NCBI RefSeq assembly: GCF_036924515.1
Contig: NZ_JAZHRR010000001.1
Coordinates: forward strand, 1,273,001 to 1,337,000
DNA length: 64,000 nt
Direction of reading: 5' to 3'
Origin: Bradyrhizobium sp. AZCC 1610
GTDB taxonomy: Bacteria > Pseudomonadota > Alphaproteobacteria > Rhizobiales > Xanthobacteraceae
Made by a program: the position numbers and the translations under genes. Shown piece after piece: positions 24,458 to 33,188 of this stretch. The notes beneath the pieces were generated by a model that made no database searches, was not told the origin of the DNA, and saw only the letters and a list, made by a program, of their open reading frames with translations. Positions within the stretch are counted from its first letter, which is position 1. Every line of letters begins with the position of its first letter.

Positions 24458-25576
24458 GTGACGATCATGCCTGTCGCCGATCTGCCAGTCCGTGCCGGTG
24501 GCCTCCACGTCCTCGCGGCGTGGGGCAAGGGCTTTGTGCAATGGTGGCTGTCGGGCTTGCGCGACGCGGTTCCGGCGCGCTGGCGCGAATGGGCCGAGGG
24601 CGAGACGAAGCCGCAGGTGACGCTTTGGCGGGACGGCCACAGCGTTACATGCCGCCTGGTGTCCGCCACAGGTCCTGCGGAAATCCGGATTCCATTGCCG
24701 CTTTTCAACGCGGCCGCACTTGAGCAGTGGCTCACTCAGCAGGGCGTGACGCGGGAAGCGACGACCGTGGCGCCGGTGATTTCGCGCGAGCTTTTCTTTT
24801 TGCGTGAGTTGAGCGTGCCCAAGGCGGCCTTTGGCGCCCTGCCCAGGATACTTGACCAGGACATATTGCGGCGAACGCCATTTCAGCTTTCGGACATCTG
24901 GCATGCCGCGACCGCAATGGGCCAGGAATCGGACGGCGTCGTGCCGATGTGTCACTGGATTATCAGGCGCGATCGCGCCGAGGCGGCTTTGTCGGAGCTC
25001 GCTCTGGCGTCGCGGGATGTCGACTGTTTGGCGGTGGCCGACGCCGGCGGTGAGGCCGTACCCGTCATCACGTTCCGCGCCGTCAGTAACGAAGATCCGG
25101 CGTGGGCGCTGCGGGCGGTCCGGTTGCTGGCAGTCGCCGCACTCGGCGCCGTCCTGCTAGGCCTCGTCGTCTTCGAATGGCGCCAGGCCAGCGTTGCCGC
25201 CGCGCTGGAGACGGCAGTTGTTGAGGCCCGGCTATCAGCTCAAAGCGGTCGGGACGGCCTGGATCCCGCGGCGCGTTTGTTCGCGATGAAGGCGGAGACT
25301 GGCATCCTTGCCGTGTGGGATGAGCTGTCGCGTATTCTACCCGATCATACTTTTCTGACCGAGACCCGCATCGCCGACGGCACCGTGACGCTGTCAGGAT
25401 TTTCGGCGGATGCCGCACGTCTGGTTCGCATCATCGACCAGTCGCCGCTATTTTCGGGCGCGACCCTGACTTCCGCGATTACGCCGGATGCGAACGAGCG
25501 CAAGGATCGCTTCAGCATCGTGTTCAAGCTGCGTGGCGCGCGTGGGGTGACCGCAAAATCCCGGGCCGCGCCATGA
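24458..25576 (+). CDS. gspL: Type II secretion inner-membrane protein GspL
   Basis: A 372-residue protein. The N-terminal two thirds form a cytoplasmic actin-like-fold region with weakly conserved sequence. One membrane helix follows (about 222-240, LLAVAALGAVLLGLVVF), then a periplasmic PilN/GspL ferredoxin-like domain (about 285-360, LSRILPDHTFLTETRIADGT). GspL links GspE to the membrane platform with GspM. The start is a GTG at 24458; an ATG three codons on is equally possible. The stop overlaps gspM by four bases. Confidence 0.82.
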   Translation: MTIMPVADLPVRAGGLHVLAAWGKGFVQWWLSGLRDAVPARWREWAEGETKPQVTLWRDGHSVTCRLVSATGPAEIRIPLPLFNAAALEQWLTQQGVTREATTVAPVISRELFFLRELSVPKAAFGALPRILDQDILRRTPFQLSDIWHAATAMGQESDGVVPMCHWIIRRDRAEAALSELALASRDVDCLAVADAGGEAVPVITFRAVSNEDPAWALRAVRLLAVAALGAVLLGLVVFEWRQASVAAALETAVVEARLSAQSGRDGLDPAARLFAMKAETGILAVWDELSRILPDHTFLTETRIADGTVTLSGFSADAARLVRIIDQSPLFSGATLTSAITPDANERKDRFSIVFKLRGARGVTAKSRAAP

Positions 25577-26184
25577 TTCAGAATCTGAAATTGGCGCGCG
25601 GGACGCCGTTCCTGGCTTTCAATGCTGCCGCCATACTCTTTGTCGTCATCTTCTTTCTTGCACCGATCATGGCGCACTTTGCTGCGAGGGGCGAAGACAT
25701 TTCGGATAATGCGGCGCAACTTGCGCATTTTCAGAACGTGACGCGCGCGGCAAAGAAGTCGGCCGGCAGCGTCGGGCGGTCAGGCGATCCTTTCCTTCCC
25801 GGCAATGAAGAGCGCGTCGCCAGCGCCGATCTGCAGGCCAGCCTGAAGTCGATGGCGGCGAATGCCGGTGTCAATCTGCTCGCTATTCGCGGGTTGCAGG
25901 GCGGCCGGTCCCAGCCGTTGCACATGATTGCCGTCAGCGTAGAGCTCGAAGGGCCGCTGAAGGCTATCAGGGACATGATCTTCACGATCGAGAACCAGAC
26001 GCCGCTATTGTTCGTCCCTTCGGCCTCGTTCCGCAGCCTGGCGGACGGGGAGGACGGTCCGATCAGGGCCGAACTCAGGGTTCAGGGCGCTATCCGCGAC
26101 GGTTCGCAGCCACCCGGAAGGGAGGCGGCCATGGGCGGCCGGCAAGCCGGCCCTGGATCGGCCCCGGCGGAGCGAATGCCATGA
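25573..26184 (+). CDS. gspM: Type II secretion inner-membrane protein GspM
   Basis: A 203-residue bitopic protein. A short cytoplasmic N-terminus is followed by one membrane helix (about 14-36) and a periplasmic coiled-coil plus ferredoxin-like domain (about 85-170, with LQASLKSMAANAGVNLLAIR and PLLFVPSASFRSL). It fits the shorter GspM subtype found in Proteobacteria with split systems. It overlaps gspL and the next gene by four bases each. The Gly/Pro-rich tail (from about 172) is low complexity. Confidence 0.8.
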   Translation: MIQNLKLARGTPFLAFNAAAILFVVIFFLAPIMAHFAARGEDISDNAAQLAHFQNVTRAAKKSAGSVGRSGDPFLPGNEERVASADLQASLKSMAANAGVNLLAIRGLQGGRSQPLHMIAVSVELEGPLKAIRDMIFTIENQTPLLFVPSASFRSLADGEDGPIRAELRVQGAIRDGSQPPGREAAMGGRQAGPGSAPAERMP

Positions 26185-26783
26185 CGTCGTTGGCGCAAAT
26201 GGTGCAGCTTCGGCTGGCCGGTTCACCGCGGCAATTCGCGGCGTCCAGGCTTGCCGCAATGCTCGGGCGGACCGACCTGCCCAGCCGGAGCGAATTGGCG
26301 GCGCTGCGGCCTGCGACGCGCGTTCTCATCTTGGGTTTTGCGGCCTGGATCGCGCTTGTTGGTGTGATGACACTGAGCGCGGTGATTTCGCTTGAGCTTT
26401 CGACGGTCACGGCCCCGACCTGGTTTGGCAGAAGCGGGCCGGTCGCCAAGGCTTCCGAAGCGCGCGCCGCCGCAGGCTTTGAGAATATCGTGCAGCGCCC
26501 GCTGTTCTCACGGAACCGGCAGGGTTTTGTTGCGGCCGAGCCGGCCGCCGCGCCACCCCCGCCGATGGCGACCTTGGACGCAGGGATCTCCCTCAAAGGG
26601 GTGTTCATGAGCGACGGGGTGGCGAAGGCGTTCCTGGTCACGACGCAAAGTCCGCTGGGCGTGTGGGTTCAGGTCAATGGACAAATCGACGGCTGGCGCG
26701 TCGCCTCGGTGACCCCCGAGCACGTGGTGTTGGAGGGGCAGGGCGAGAAGCTGACCGTTCCCCTTCATGCGAGCGGGAGATGA
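26181..26783 (+). CDS. GspC/GspN-like inner-membrane protein of the type II secretion system
   Basis: A 200-residue bitopic protein. It has a cytoplasmic N-terminus of about 50 residues, a membrane helix (about 50-72), a linker with ENIVQRPLFSRNRQG, and a small homology-region domain (about 130-198: ISLKGVFMSDGVAKAFLV, then INGQ-type strands). The R-P-L-F-S motif followed by an HR domain is the mark of GspC/GspN proteins, which join the inner platform to the N0 domain of GspD. No PDZ domain follows, so it is a short form. Position between gspM and the prepilin peptidase supports the role. Confidence 0.75.
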   Translation: MTSLAQMVQLRLAGSPRQFAASRLAAMLGRTDLPSRSELAALRPATRVLILGFAAWIALVGVMTLSAVISLELSTVTAPTWFGRSGPVAKASEARAAAGFENIVQRPLFSRNRQGFVAAEPAAAPPPPMATLDAGISLKGVFMSDGVAKAFLVTTQSPLGVWVQVNGQIDGWRVASVTPEHVVLEGQGEKLTVPLHASGR

Positions 26784-27400
26784 TGCGCTCGCTCCGCAAG
26801 ACCGGTGACCGTACCGGCCGTTTTTTTGGCGAAGCGCTGGCATGGCGCTCGCCAGGGCGGCCATACGTTGTCGTGGCGTGGGCCTTGATAGCCGGTGCGG
26901 TCTGGCTCGCCATCGGCCTTGCAGGCGATCCCGGCTGGGCGCTGCCCGCCATCGCAGGCTGCTACCTCGTCGCTCTCCTGGCCGCTGTTTGCGCCATTGA
27001 CGGCCGCTACGGGATCATTCCGGACAGCATGGTTCTGGCGCTGGCCGCCGGCGGAGCGCTGCAGGCCTGGCTGTGGGGCCCGGCCGACTTCTGGTCGCGT
27101 GGATTGGAGGCTGCCCTGGTCTTTGCTGCTGCGTCCCTATTCCGCGCCGGCTATCGCTGGCTCCGGGGTTATGACGGCCTGGGTTTCGGCGACGTGAAGT
27201 TCGTCGCGGCGGGCACCCTTTGGATCGGCGCCGAAGGCATTCCCGGCCTGCTGTTGATCGCCGTGGTCTCCGCCCTGGTCAGTCTGCTGATCCTGAGAAC
27301 GCAAGGACATGACCTGCACGGCAAGCAGGCGATCTCATTTGGGCCTCACCTTGCCATTGGCCTTTGGTGGGTCTGGGTTTTGGGACCGCAGCCGATTTAA
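26780..27400 (+). CDS. Prepilin peptidase, peptidase domain only (GspO type)
   Basis: A 206-residue A24-family aspartic protease of the inner membrane with about six hydrophobic segments. Both catalytic aspartates are visible: CAIDGRYGIIPD (first Asp about residue 75) and GLGFGDVK (second). It cleaves the leaders of GspG-K. The usual N-terminal domain with the CxxC pairs that methylates the new N-terminus is absent, so only processing is expected from this protein. ATGA overlap with the previous gene; last gene of the gspE run. Confidence 0.85.
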   Translation: MMRSLRKTGDRTGRFFGEALAWRSPGRPYVVVAWALIAGAVWLAIGLAGDPGWALPAIAGCYLVALLAAVCAIDGRYGIIPDSMVLALAAGGALQAWLWGPADFWSRGLEAALVFAAASLFRAGYRWLRGYDGLGFGDVKFVAAGTLWIGAEGIPGLLLIAVVSALVSLLILRTQGHDLHGKQAISFGPHLAIGLWWVWVLGPQPI

Positions 27401-27452
27401 AGCCGGGTGGCTTTCAGGATTGCCCGCTTCGCGCATCTCAACTCAATGAGCG

Positions 27453-27482
27453 CAAAAGAAAAGCCGCTCGAAGGCGGCCTTT
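27453..27482 (-). terminator. Terminator of the PEP-CTERM gene at 27506-28162
   Basis: The stem GCCGC (27463-27467) / GCGGC (27474-27478), followed on the minus strand by TTTTCTTTT, is a good rho-independent signal about 25 bases after the stop. Facing the gspO end, it may also stop plus-strand transcripts, though its T run on that side is poor. Confidence 0.75.
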
Positions 27483-27505
27483 CGCATCACTAACGAAAAT
27501 TGGGG

Positions 27506-28162
27506 TCAGGCGGCCAGCGCAGCCGGCCGTGACTTCCGGCGATAGGCCATGAAGCCGATGCCGGCGAAGCCAAGGATCAACATCGCCCAGGTTGACGGTT
27601 CAGGAACGGCATTGACCTGGATCGACACGTCGCCCAGTAGCTGGTCGTTTGCGCTGAAGAGCTTGAGATCGAAGGTGTAGATGCCGGAGGCATTGGGGTT
27701 GAAATTCAGTGGGCCTCCGAGAAATGCGAAAGCGAGGTTTTCGCTGTTCTGATAGAGCGGGCCGCCGATCGGGGTATTATCTGGTATTAGCTGCGGATTG
27801 AACGCCAATGACCCTCCGGGACCGGTGATGGTCAGCAACGAATGGGTGCCCACCAGCGAACCGGGATTGACCGAGAACTCGAAATTCCACAACGCCTTGC
27901 CGGACGAATTGCCCACTGGCGCGATGTAAAGATTTCCTGTCGGCGTGATCGGCCCGACAAATCGGATAGAGGCGCGCAGTCCGAGTTCGACCCCATTATC
28001 CTCCGTATCGACCGCGAAATGGCCGTTGCTGGTACCGCTCCCCTGGGTCCAGCCCGATGCCAGATCCTGATTAAACGTGACGACAGCCGAGGCGCTGCTG
28101 ACAAACGACGTCAACGCAAGAGCGGTCCCCAGACCGATCAAACCCAGCGACGAAAACCGCAT
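27506..28162 (-). CDS. PEP-CTERM sorting-domain protein
   Basis: A 218-residue secreted protein. The signal peptide (FSSLGLIGLGTALALTSFVSSASA) is followed by a beta-sandwich-like region (about 30-185) with many Asn, Gly and Ser. The sorting tail is VPEPSTWAM, a hydrophobic helix and YRRK. A GGGGGGA ribosome site precedes the ATG at 28162; an in-frame start four codons earlier is less suitable. It ends next to the type II secretion run and is read toward it. No sequence likeness to the other PEP-CTERM proteins outside the tail was obvious. Confidence 0.88.
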   Translation of the reverse strand: MRFSSLGLIGLGTALALTSFVSSASAVVTFNQDLASGWTQGSGTSNGHFAVDTEDNGVELGLRASIRFVGPITPTGNLYIAPVGNSSGKALWNFEFSVNPGSLVGTHSLLTITGPGGSLAFNPQLIPDNTPIGGPLYQNSENLAFAFLGGPLNFNPNASGIYTFDLKLFSANDQLLGDVSIQVNAVPEPSTWAMLILGFAGIGFMAYRRKSRPAALAA

Positions 28163-28343
28163 GATTCCCCCCATTTATTATTGGTTGTATTTCTCTTAAA
28201 CACATTCCTTTAATTCGAGTCAATCTTCGGTTGGGGATAACAAGCCGTTACACGTGAAATCGAGGCCGCGGCATTTCCGCATCGCGGAATCCAGCAGTTT
28301 GGTCACCGAGCTATCGGAATTAAATTACGAAGGCCTGTTAAGC

Positions 28344-28760
28344 TCAGGATGGCTTATCCTTGGCAGACCATAACCGCTGGGCGCTCCGGGCAAATATGAT
28401 GCCGGCCGCGCCGCCCGCCATTTTCTCGAGCGCATCGATCAATGTGCCGTGACGATCCGGCGTTATGGTCTGCATGATCTCCAGCAGGGCCGCTGCGCCG
28501 AAAACGATGACGCACACGAGAATCGGGCGTCTTGGATAGGCGAAGCCGAAGAGGGCGCCGAGGAAGGCAAATGCGATAACGTGCTCAAAATGAGCATAGG
28601 TTTGCATCGCCGGCCGCATCAGATACGGCGCGAGCTTGAAATAGATTGCATAGACAAAGCCGACATGCGTCAGCGTGGCGTAGGCTATCGCGATGACCGC
28701 GATCCACGCCGCAGCAATGGCTAGCTGGGTAATACGTCTCTTCATCTTGGGGTTTTGCAC
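28344..28760 (-). CDS. VanZ-like membrane protein
   Basis: A 138-residue protein with four membrane segments (about 12-30, 60-75, 80-95 and 112-130). The VanZ-family pattern is H-x-x-x-F-x-x-L-G in the second segment (EHVIAFAFLGALFGF), then LLEIMQTITPDRHGTLIDAL with the D-x-x-x-N/D-x-x-G helix. VanZ-like proteins are common beside exopolysaccharide and PEP-CTERM genes; their chemistry is unknown. Start is a GTG at 28760, or the ATG at 28745. Confidence 0.8.
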   Translation of the reverse strand: MQNPKMKRRITQLAIAAAWIAVIAIAYATLTHVGFVYAIYFKLAPYLMRPAMQTYAHFEHVIAFAFLGALFGFAYPRRPILVCVIVFGAAALLEIMQTITPDRHGTLIDALEKMAGGAAGIIFARSAQRLWSAKDKPS

Positions 28761-29020
28761 CGGTCCAGAGCTTCTTTCGAGGTAATAGGATCCTTAACCT
28801 TACCTCAGGCCCGACATGGCGGGGGACTTGTCGGGCTTTTCCGCAAGCGCCGGGAGTAAACTTTCCGATAAGGGAAACCATCGATTGCGGGCCGATCACT
28901 TAGGCGAACTCCAACGGATTTTCGATAAGGTTGCCGAATTCAGCGCCCAGTTCATCGATCACCTGGCCACGGCTCCGTCACAGCATTCCAGTCCGCGGGA
29001 TAGCGCGAGGACACCGGAAT

Positions 29021-29326
29021 ATGCGTAAGGCACATTCAGCTTTGTTTGCGCTTTCTCTGGCGCTTGTAATCGTCCCTGAGATCGCGGCCGCAGGCGGCGC
29101 GTTTGTCGTCGCCCCGGGATTTCGCGGGATTGGTTATCCGAGCGGGTACGGCTATGCGCGCCTCTACGGTCATCCATTTGACGACGGCTACGACTATCCG
29201 TTCGGCTATGGCGAGTATGCCGAGTACGGTCCATGGGCCTACCGCGGCGATGGTGCGTGCTACGCGCTGCGTCGGGTATGGACCGTAAGGGGTTGGCGGC
29301 AAAGAGCGGTGAGAGTCTGCGATTAA
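29021..29326 (+). CDS. Small secreted Gly/Tyr-rich protein
   Basis: A 101-residue protein with a Sec signal peptide (LFALSLALVIVPEIAAAGG). The mature part of about 78 residues is rich in Gly and Tyr (YPSGYGYARLYGHPFDDGYD), with two cysteines near the end (GACYALRRVW and VRVCD) that could form one disulphide. Such short Gly-Tyr proteins are frequent in Bradyrhizobium; function unknown. Start chosen at the ATG at 29021, because earlier in-frame starts add a non-signal sequence. Confidence 0.62.
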   Translation: MRKAHSALFALSLALVIVPEIAAAGGAFVVAPGFRGIGYPSGYGYARLYGHPFDDGYDYPFGYGEYAEYGPWAYRGDGACYALRRVWTVRGWRQRAVRVCD

Positions 29327-29371
29327 GCGCAAGGTTCGATCCGGCGCGATCCCGCCCGTCTGCCCACGCGC

Positions 29372-29473
29372 CTAGAAGTCAAATGCCCAGGCGAGGCTAT
29401 GCAGAAGCAGCCACGACCAGCCGATCATGGCTGCGGCGATGGCAAACAAGTAGGTGAACCGGGCAACCCGCAT
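29372..29473 (-). CDS. Tiny single-span membrane protein
   Basis: A 33-residue frame beginning MRVARFTYLFAIAAAMIGWS, which is one membrane helix with a basic cytoplasmic start. Its ATG lies four bases after the stop of the 54-residue gene upstream (29478-29642), so the two form a tiny operon. No family known to me; the tight spacing is the main support. Confidence 0.42.
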   Translation of the reverse strand: MRVARFTYLFAIAAAMIGWSWLLLHSLAWAFDF

Positions 29474-29477
29474 GAGG

Positions 29478-29642
29478 TTACTTCGAGACCTGCCGGTTGA
29501 CATCGGCCGGTGCCCGTAGCGCGGCCTGGGTCCGGAAGACGGCCTGGCGCAGCCGCACCACTTCTGCGTAACGGTCGCTCAGCGACTTCTCGGCCGGCAA
29601 TTCCCGGATATCTTTTGGTTTGCTCAAACGCTGTCGCTTCAC
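29478..29642 (-). CDS. Small soluble helical protein
   Basis: A 54-residue frame from a GTG at 29642, with GGAG about six bases before. The product (MKRQRLSKPKDIRELPAEK, then SDRYAEVVRLRQAVFRTQ) is basic at the start and then an amphipathic helix. A longer overlapping frame in another register is rich in Pro, Gly and Cys and less convincing. It is coupled to the tiny membrane protein at 29372-29473. Confidence 0.48.
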   Translation of the reverse strand: MKRQRLSKPKDIRELPAEKSLSDRYAEVVRLRQAVFRTQAALRAPADVNRQVSK

Positions 29643-29912
29643 GAAATACTCCACCGTTCATACAATCAATTTGGCCGAATACGGCAACTCAAAAACAACC
29701 ATAGTTTCCCGCGTGTCGTTCGCAACGCAACTCACGCGTTAAGCTTGATACCCGCGCAAAACGTTAAACCGGGAACCTCGGCTCTGGCGCTTGCGCGATG
29801 CTCCGCCGATCCCGGATGCTCGAACCATCGCCGCCGTCTCGCAGAAGGCAGTCCGATCGCTGAACGGATGCTGAACGATCAACCCTAATACGCGGCACAT
29901 TCGGAAACCGGC

Positions 29913-31445
29913 TTATCTGGACGATACCGCCGGTGCCTCACCGGCATTCTTGTGCCATGGCCAGATCGAAAGGATGCGCTCGGCGTCGGCTTCGAGAAGC
30001 TTTCGCTTCGCGATGACTTCTTCCTTCACAAACTGGAGATCGTCGTCCTGATAGAAGAAATCGGAGCAGCGTGAATTGTAGTCATTTGCAAGTGCGTTAT
30101 AGGCGCGGATGTCTTCGGGGCCCCGGACCTGTTGCTTGACCACACGCAGCCGTTCTTCCTGAAAATGACAGTAACGAACATATTCTCGCGAAAAGCGTTG
30201 GCCCTTGCCGACCGGCGGAAGCAGCTCTGGCTCCGCTTTGGGGTGAGGCGGATCAGGTACCGAGGCGACGGAGAATGCTGCTCCAAGATCGAGCGTCCAG
30301 TACGCAACCAGAAGTCCAAGCATGGCCAGCAGCGCCGCCGCCGCGAGCATGGCCTTTTTGACGTGACGGAAGCCGCTGTTTCCCGCAGGCACCGTAAGAT
30401 TCGGGTTCGGATCGATACCCTTCGAAGCGGCGCGCTGCATATCGCGCAGTATTTCTCTGACTTCGGCGAGCCGCGCGGCCGCATCCGGAATTGATCCGAA
30501 AGCGTCGAGCGCGTGATCCAGGACCTGCTGCGCCCTAAGGTAATGGTGCTGGGCGCTCAGATCGCCGAGCAGGCCAAATATGCGGTCGGGGGTGACGTTC
30601 ATCTCCGGGTCAGTGAAGCCCTGGTGCGCGTCCAGCAATAGCAGGGGCTCGCAGAGTGAGGCCCAGCGATACAGCGCGTCGGCCAGTTCCTCAATCGAGG
30701 ACGCATCTTCCGGTCGTTGCTCGAGCAATTGGCAGGCATTGTTGACCTGCTGGTCAGCGTTGGAGCGCATCTCTCCAATGGCGCGCCGATAGGCTGCCAA
30801 CAGGAGGGAATGCGTCTGGATGAGTGGCTGTTCACGCGTTGCAAGAAGCTGGCAAGTGGCCTCCAGCAGCGGTTCTGCGGCACTTTCGACCGGATCGTAG
30901 GCTTCAATAACGGCCACGCAATGTGTGTTGAGAAGATCGTTCAAGCCATCCCTTACGCTCGCTAGCGATGGTGGAGCCCAGCCGGCGCGATGCCGGAGCG
31001 CCTGCAGGGCCTGATAGATTTCCATGGCATCGATGGAATTGTGCGCGTCAATCAAGGCAACGAGCAGTTCGCTCGATGTGCCGCGGCGAGCCGCGTAACG
31101 TGCAATGAAGTTGGCTCTTGAGATCGGTGCAAACTGGGCCGACGTTTGCAGGATGTCTTCGTCGGAAGCGTCGGCAGGCAGCTCGGCGTAGAAGAGATCG
31201 ACGCGATCGGGCGTGCTGCCGAGGGGATAGGAGAGTTCGCCCGGCAGGCGCCGGGCTGGGTCCAGAATACTTGCACATGCTTGTGTCAAGCTCTCTTCCG
31301 GCGCGATACGCGTTTCTCGTGCCCGGGCGAGAGCGGCCTCAATCTCCGGGGCCGTTGCGGAAGGACCGATTCCCAGAAGGTGGAATGGCTTAGCTAACGG
31401 ATCAGATCCGGAAGGCGAGGTATTGTTGGCTGAACTGATTGCCAT
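29913..31445 (-). CDS. Hypothetical membrane protein with J-domain-like N-terminus
   Basis: A 510-residue protein. The first 60 residues resemble a degenerate J-domain (FHLLGIGPSATAPEIEAALA, then ASILDPARRLPGELSYPLG) but lack the His-Pro-Asp loop, so DnaK stimulation is unlikely. A long helical repeat-like region (about 75-355) follows, one membrane helix (about 367-388, MLAAAALLAMLGLLVAYWTL), then a helical C-terminal domain with a CHFQEERLRVVKQQV segment. An in-frame TTG at 31481 would add 12 residues. It lies 50 bases after 31497-31991, in the same direction, so the two may be co-transcribed. Function unknown. Confidence 0.6.
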   Translation of the reverse strand: MAISSANNTSPSGSDPLAKPFHLLGIGPSATAPEIEAALARARETRIAPEESLTQACASILDPARRLPGELSYPLGSTPDRVDLFYAELPADASDEDILQTSAQFAPISRANFIARYAARRGTSSELLVALIDAHNSIDAMEIYQALQALRHRAGWAPPSLASVRDGLNDLLNTHCVAVIEAYDPVESAAEPLLEATCQLLATREQPLIQTHSLLLAAYRRAIGEMRSNADQQVNNACQLLEQRPEDASSIEELADALYRWASLCEPLLLLDAHQGFTDPEMNVTPDRIFGLLGDLSAQHHYLRAQQVLDHALDAFGSIPDAAARLAEVREILRDMQRAASKGIDPNPNLTVPAGNSGFRHVKKAMLAAAALLAMLGLLVAYWTLDLGAAFSVASVPDPPHPKAEPELLPPVGKGQRFSREYVRYCHFQEERLRVVKQQVRGPEDIRAYNALANDYNSRCSDFFYQDDDLQFVKEEVIAKRKLLEADAERILSIWPWHKNAGEAPAVSSR

Positions 31446-31496
31446 ATCCAGGGGTATCCGACGTGCTTTCCGCTGGCGCAAGCTCTTGCAGAGTGA

Positions 31497-31991
31497 CTAC
31501 GTCGAACTGCTGGACGAGATGGTTGATGTATCAGCCACGTCAAAATCGTTTCTGAGGTGCACGCCGATGTCGTGCACCCGGGAACGCCAGAGCTCGCGGT
31601 CAATACGAGGACCGGCTTCCGGCCGTATTGTCAGCATGGCATTCCATGGGTTTGACCCATAGACCGTAACGACAAATCCGCGATTGGGGCAACCGTCGAT
31701 GGTGCGCAGCGACTTCATTATGAGGCTTGCGATTTCATCCGTGTGACGGACCTGTTTGCCGCCTGCGCCTGCAGGCGCGGCCGGCCGAATGCCCGGATCG
31801 GGTTGCTCGCCGGTGGGAAGCGGGGGAGGCAGGCTTCGGCTTGCGACCTCGGTTGCGGTTGGCGAGGCCGTGGAGGAGGCGTCTGGCGGCGGCTCTGTGG
31901 GGCGACCTTCGTCCGCAATCCCCTTCGGTATCGCCGCGATCTTTTGGGCAAACTCTACCAGGCTTCGATCAATCTCTGCGTCGGTGGGCAT
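31497..31991 (-). CDS. Hypothetical protein, Pro-rich linker and small C-terminal domain
   Basis: A 164-residue soluble protein. It has a helical start (EIDRSLVEFAQKIAAIPKGI), a Pro/Ser/Ala-rich linker (about 30-80), and a compact C-terminal domain (about 85-155) with NRGFVVTVYGSNPWNAMLTI and ELWRSRVHDIGVHLRNDFDV. No family is recognised. It probably forms an operon with the J-like membrane protein downstream. Confidence 0.52.
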   Translation of the reverse strand: MPTDAEIDRSLVEFAQKIAAIPKGIADEGRPTEPPPDASSTASPTATEVASRSLPPPLPTGEQPDPGIRPAAPAGAGGKQVRHTDEIASLIMKSLRTIDGCPNRGFVVTVYGSNPWNAMLTIRPEAGPRIDRELWRSRVHDIGVHLRNDFDVADTSTISSSSST

Positions 31992-32019
31992 AAATAATCC
32001 CGGATCGGGTTTGAAAAAT

Positions 32020-33003
32020 CTAGAAGGTCAAGGCCGGATTCTTGACGTCGGTTACCTTGAACCCCTTAAAAAATACGCTGTGCCGGATTGAATCGGAAAG
32101 GTGCTGCGGAGGAGTGGTGTCTTCCTTTCCGGTAAGAAGCACCCGCAATCGCCAAAGCGACAGGCCCGCGATTCTGCAAACGTCGACCATCGCGGCGTAG
32201 AACGCGCCGTAGTTCTTCAGGAAGTGGCGCCGGCGGGCTTCCAGGAGATAGGGCGGCAAGCGCTTGGGCTTGCTGTTCACGCCGGTCGATTGACCGACGA
32301 GGTGGACCACGCGGCTTGCCGGAACATACCAGCTCGGCCATCCTCGCTTTTTGGCATTGAAGCAATAGTCGATGTCATCGAAATAGGTGAAATAGCCTTC
32401 GTCGAGCAATCCCGTCGCTTCCATGGTCTCGCGCCGGATGATCATGCTGGCGCCGGAAACCCAATCCGTCTCGAAGGCATGATCGACCACAGGCGGGGCC
32501 ACTACCCAGCGGCTCAAGAGCTTGCTGACCAGTCCAAGTTTCAGGCTGCCCTCGAACTCTCCTAGCGGCGATTGAAAGCGGAACGCGGATCGTTGCGGCG
32601 TGCCGTCGGGCTCTTCGAGCCGGCTGCCGGCGATGCCGACTTTCGGATTGTTGTCCATGAAGTCGACGAGCGCCTTGAATGCGTTCGGCCGGACGATCGT
32701 ATCGGAATTGAGCAATAGAAAATATTGCGGCTTGTCGGCCGATTCCAGCGCCGGCCGCAGGATCGCATTGTTACCGCCGGTAAATCCGAGGTTTACGCCG
32801 AGAGCCTTGAGCGTGCACCAGGATGACCAGCCGTTGTCGTCGATCGCCCGCTGGATGAGTTCGGCGGAACCATCTCCCGATCCGTTCTCGCAGATCGCGA
32901 CATGGATGCCGGGAACGCTGGCGATCTCCTTTGCGACCGAATGCAGGCAATCGATCGCAAGATGGGTGACGCGGTAATTAACGATAACAACGAGCAATTT
33001 CAC
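32020..33003 (-). CDS. Glycosyltransferase family 2 (rhamnosyltransferase-like)
   Basis: A 327-residue cytoplasmic GT-A enzyme. VVIVNYR at the start, the nucleotide-binding ENGSGDGS, GVNLGFTGGNNAI, and the metal-binding LLLNSDT in place of DxD are visible. So is the acceptor-side DWVSGASMIIRRETM, then GLLDEGYFTYFDDIDYCF with the likely catalytic base. The GGNN motif and the E-x-F-F/Y-x-Y-x-D-D-x-D run are typical of rhamnosyl- and related transferases (WbbL type). It should add one sugar to the lipid-linked polysaccharide unit. It diverges from the acyltransferase gene 185 bases away. Confidence 0.88.
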   Translation of the reverse strand: MKLLVVIVNYRVTHLAIDCLHSVAKEIASVPGIHVAICENGSGDGSAELIQRAIDDNGWSSWCTLKALGVNLGFTGGNNAILRPALESADKPQYFLLLNSDTIVRPNAFKALVDFMDNNPKVGIAGSRLEEPDGTPQRSAFRFQSPLGEFEGSLKLGLVSKLLSRWVVAPPVVDHAFETDWVSGASMIIRRETMEATGLLDEGYFTYFDDIDYCFNAKKRGWPSWYVPASRVVHLVGQSTGVNSKPKRLPPYLLEARRRHFLKNYGAFYAAMVDVCRIAGLSLWRLRVLLTGKEDTTPPQHLSDSIRHSVFFKGFKVTDVKNPALTF

Positions 33004-33188
33004 GGTATGAGACCAGTTAGTGCAAACAATTGGCGATCATTAGTCTTGCGGATCGGAAAAGAAAAGGCGTCTTTGGGCCCTTGTTTAATGTGGGCCCTAA
33101 TAAGCAAACTGCGCATTAATCATTCAAGGGGGATTGGCGGGGGTGGAGAGGTGGGGTAGTGTGCGCCCCTCATTTCCACTGATTTTAG

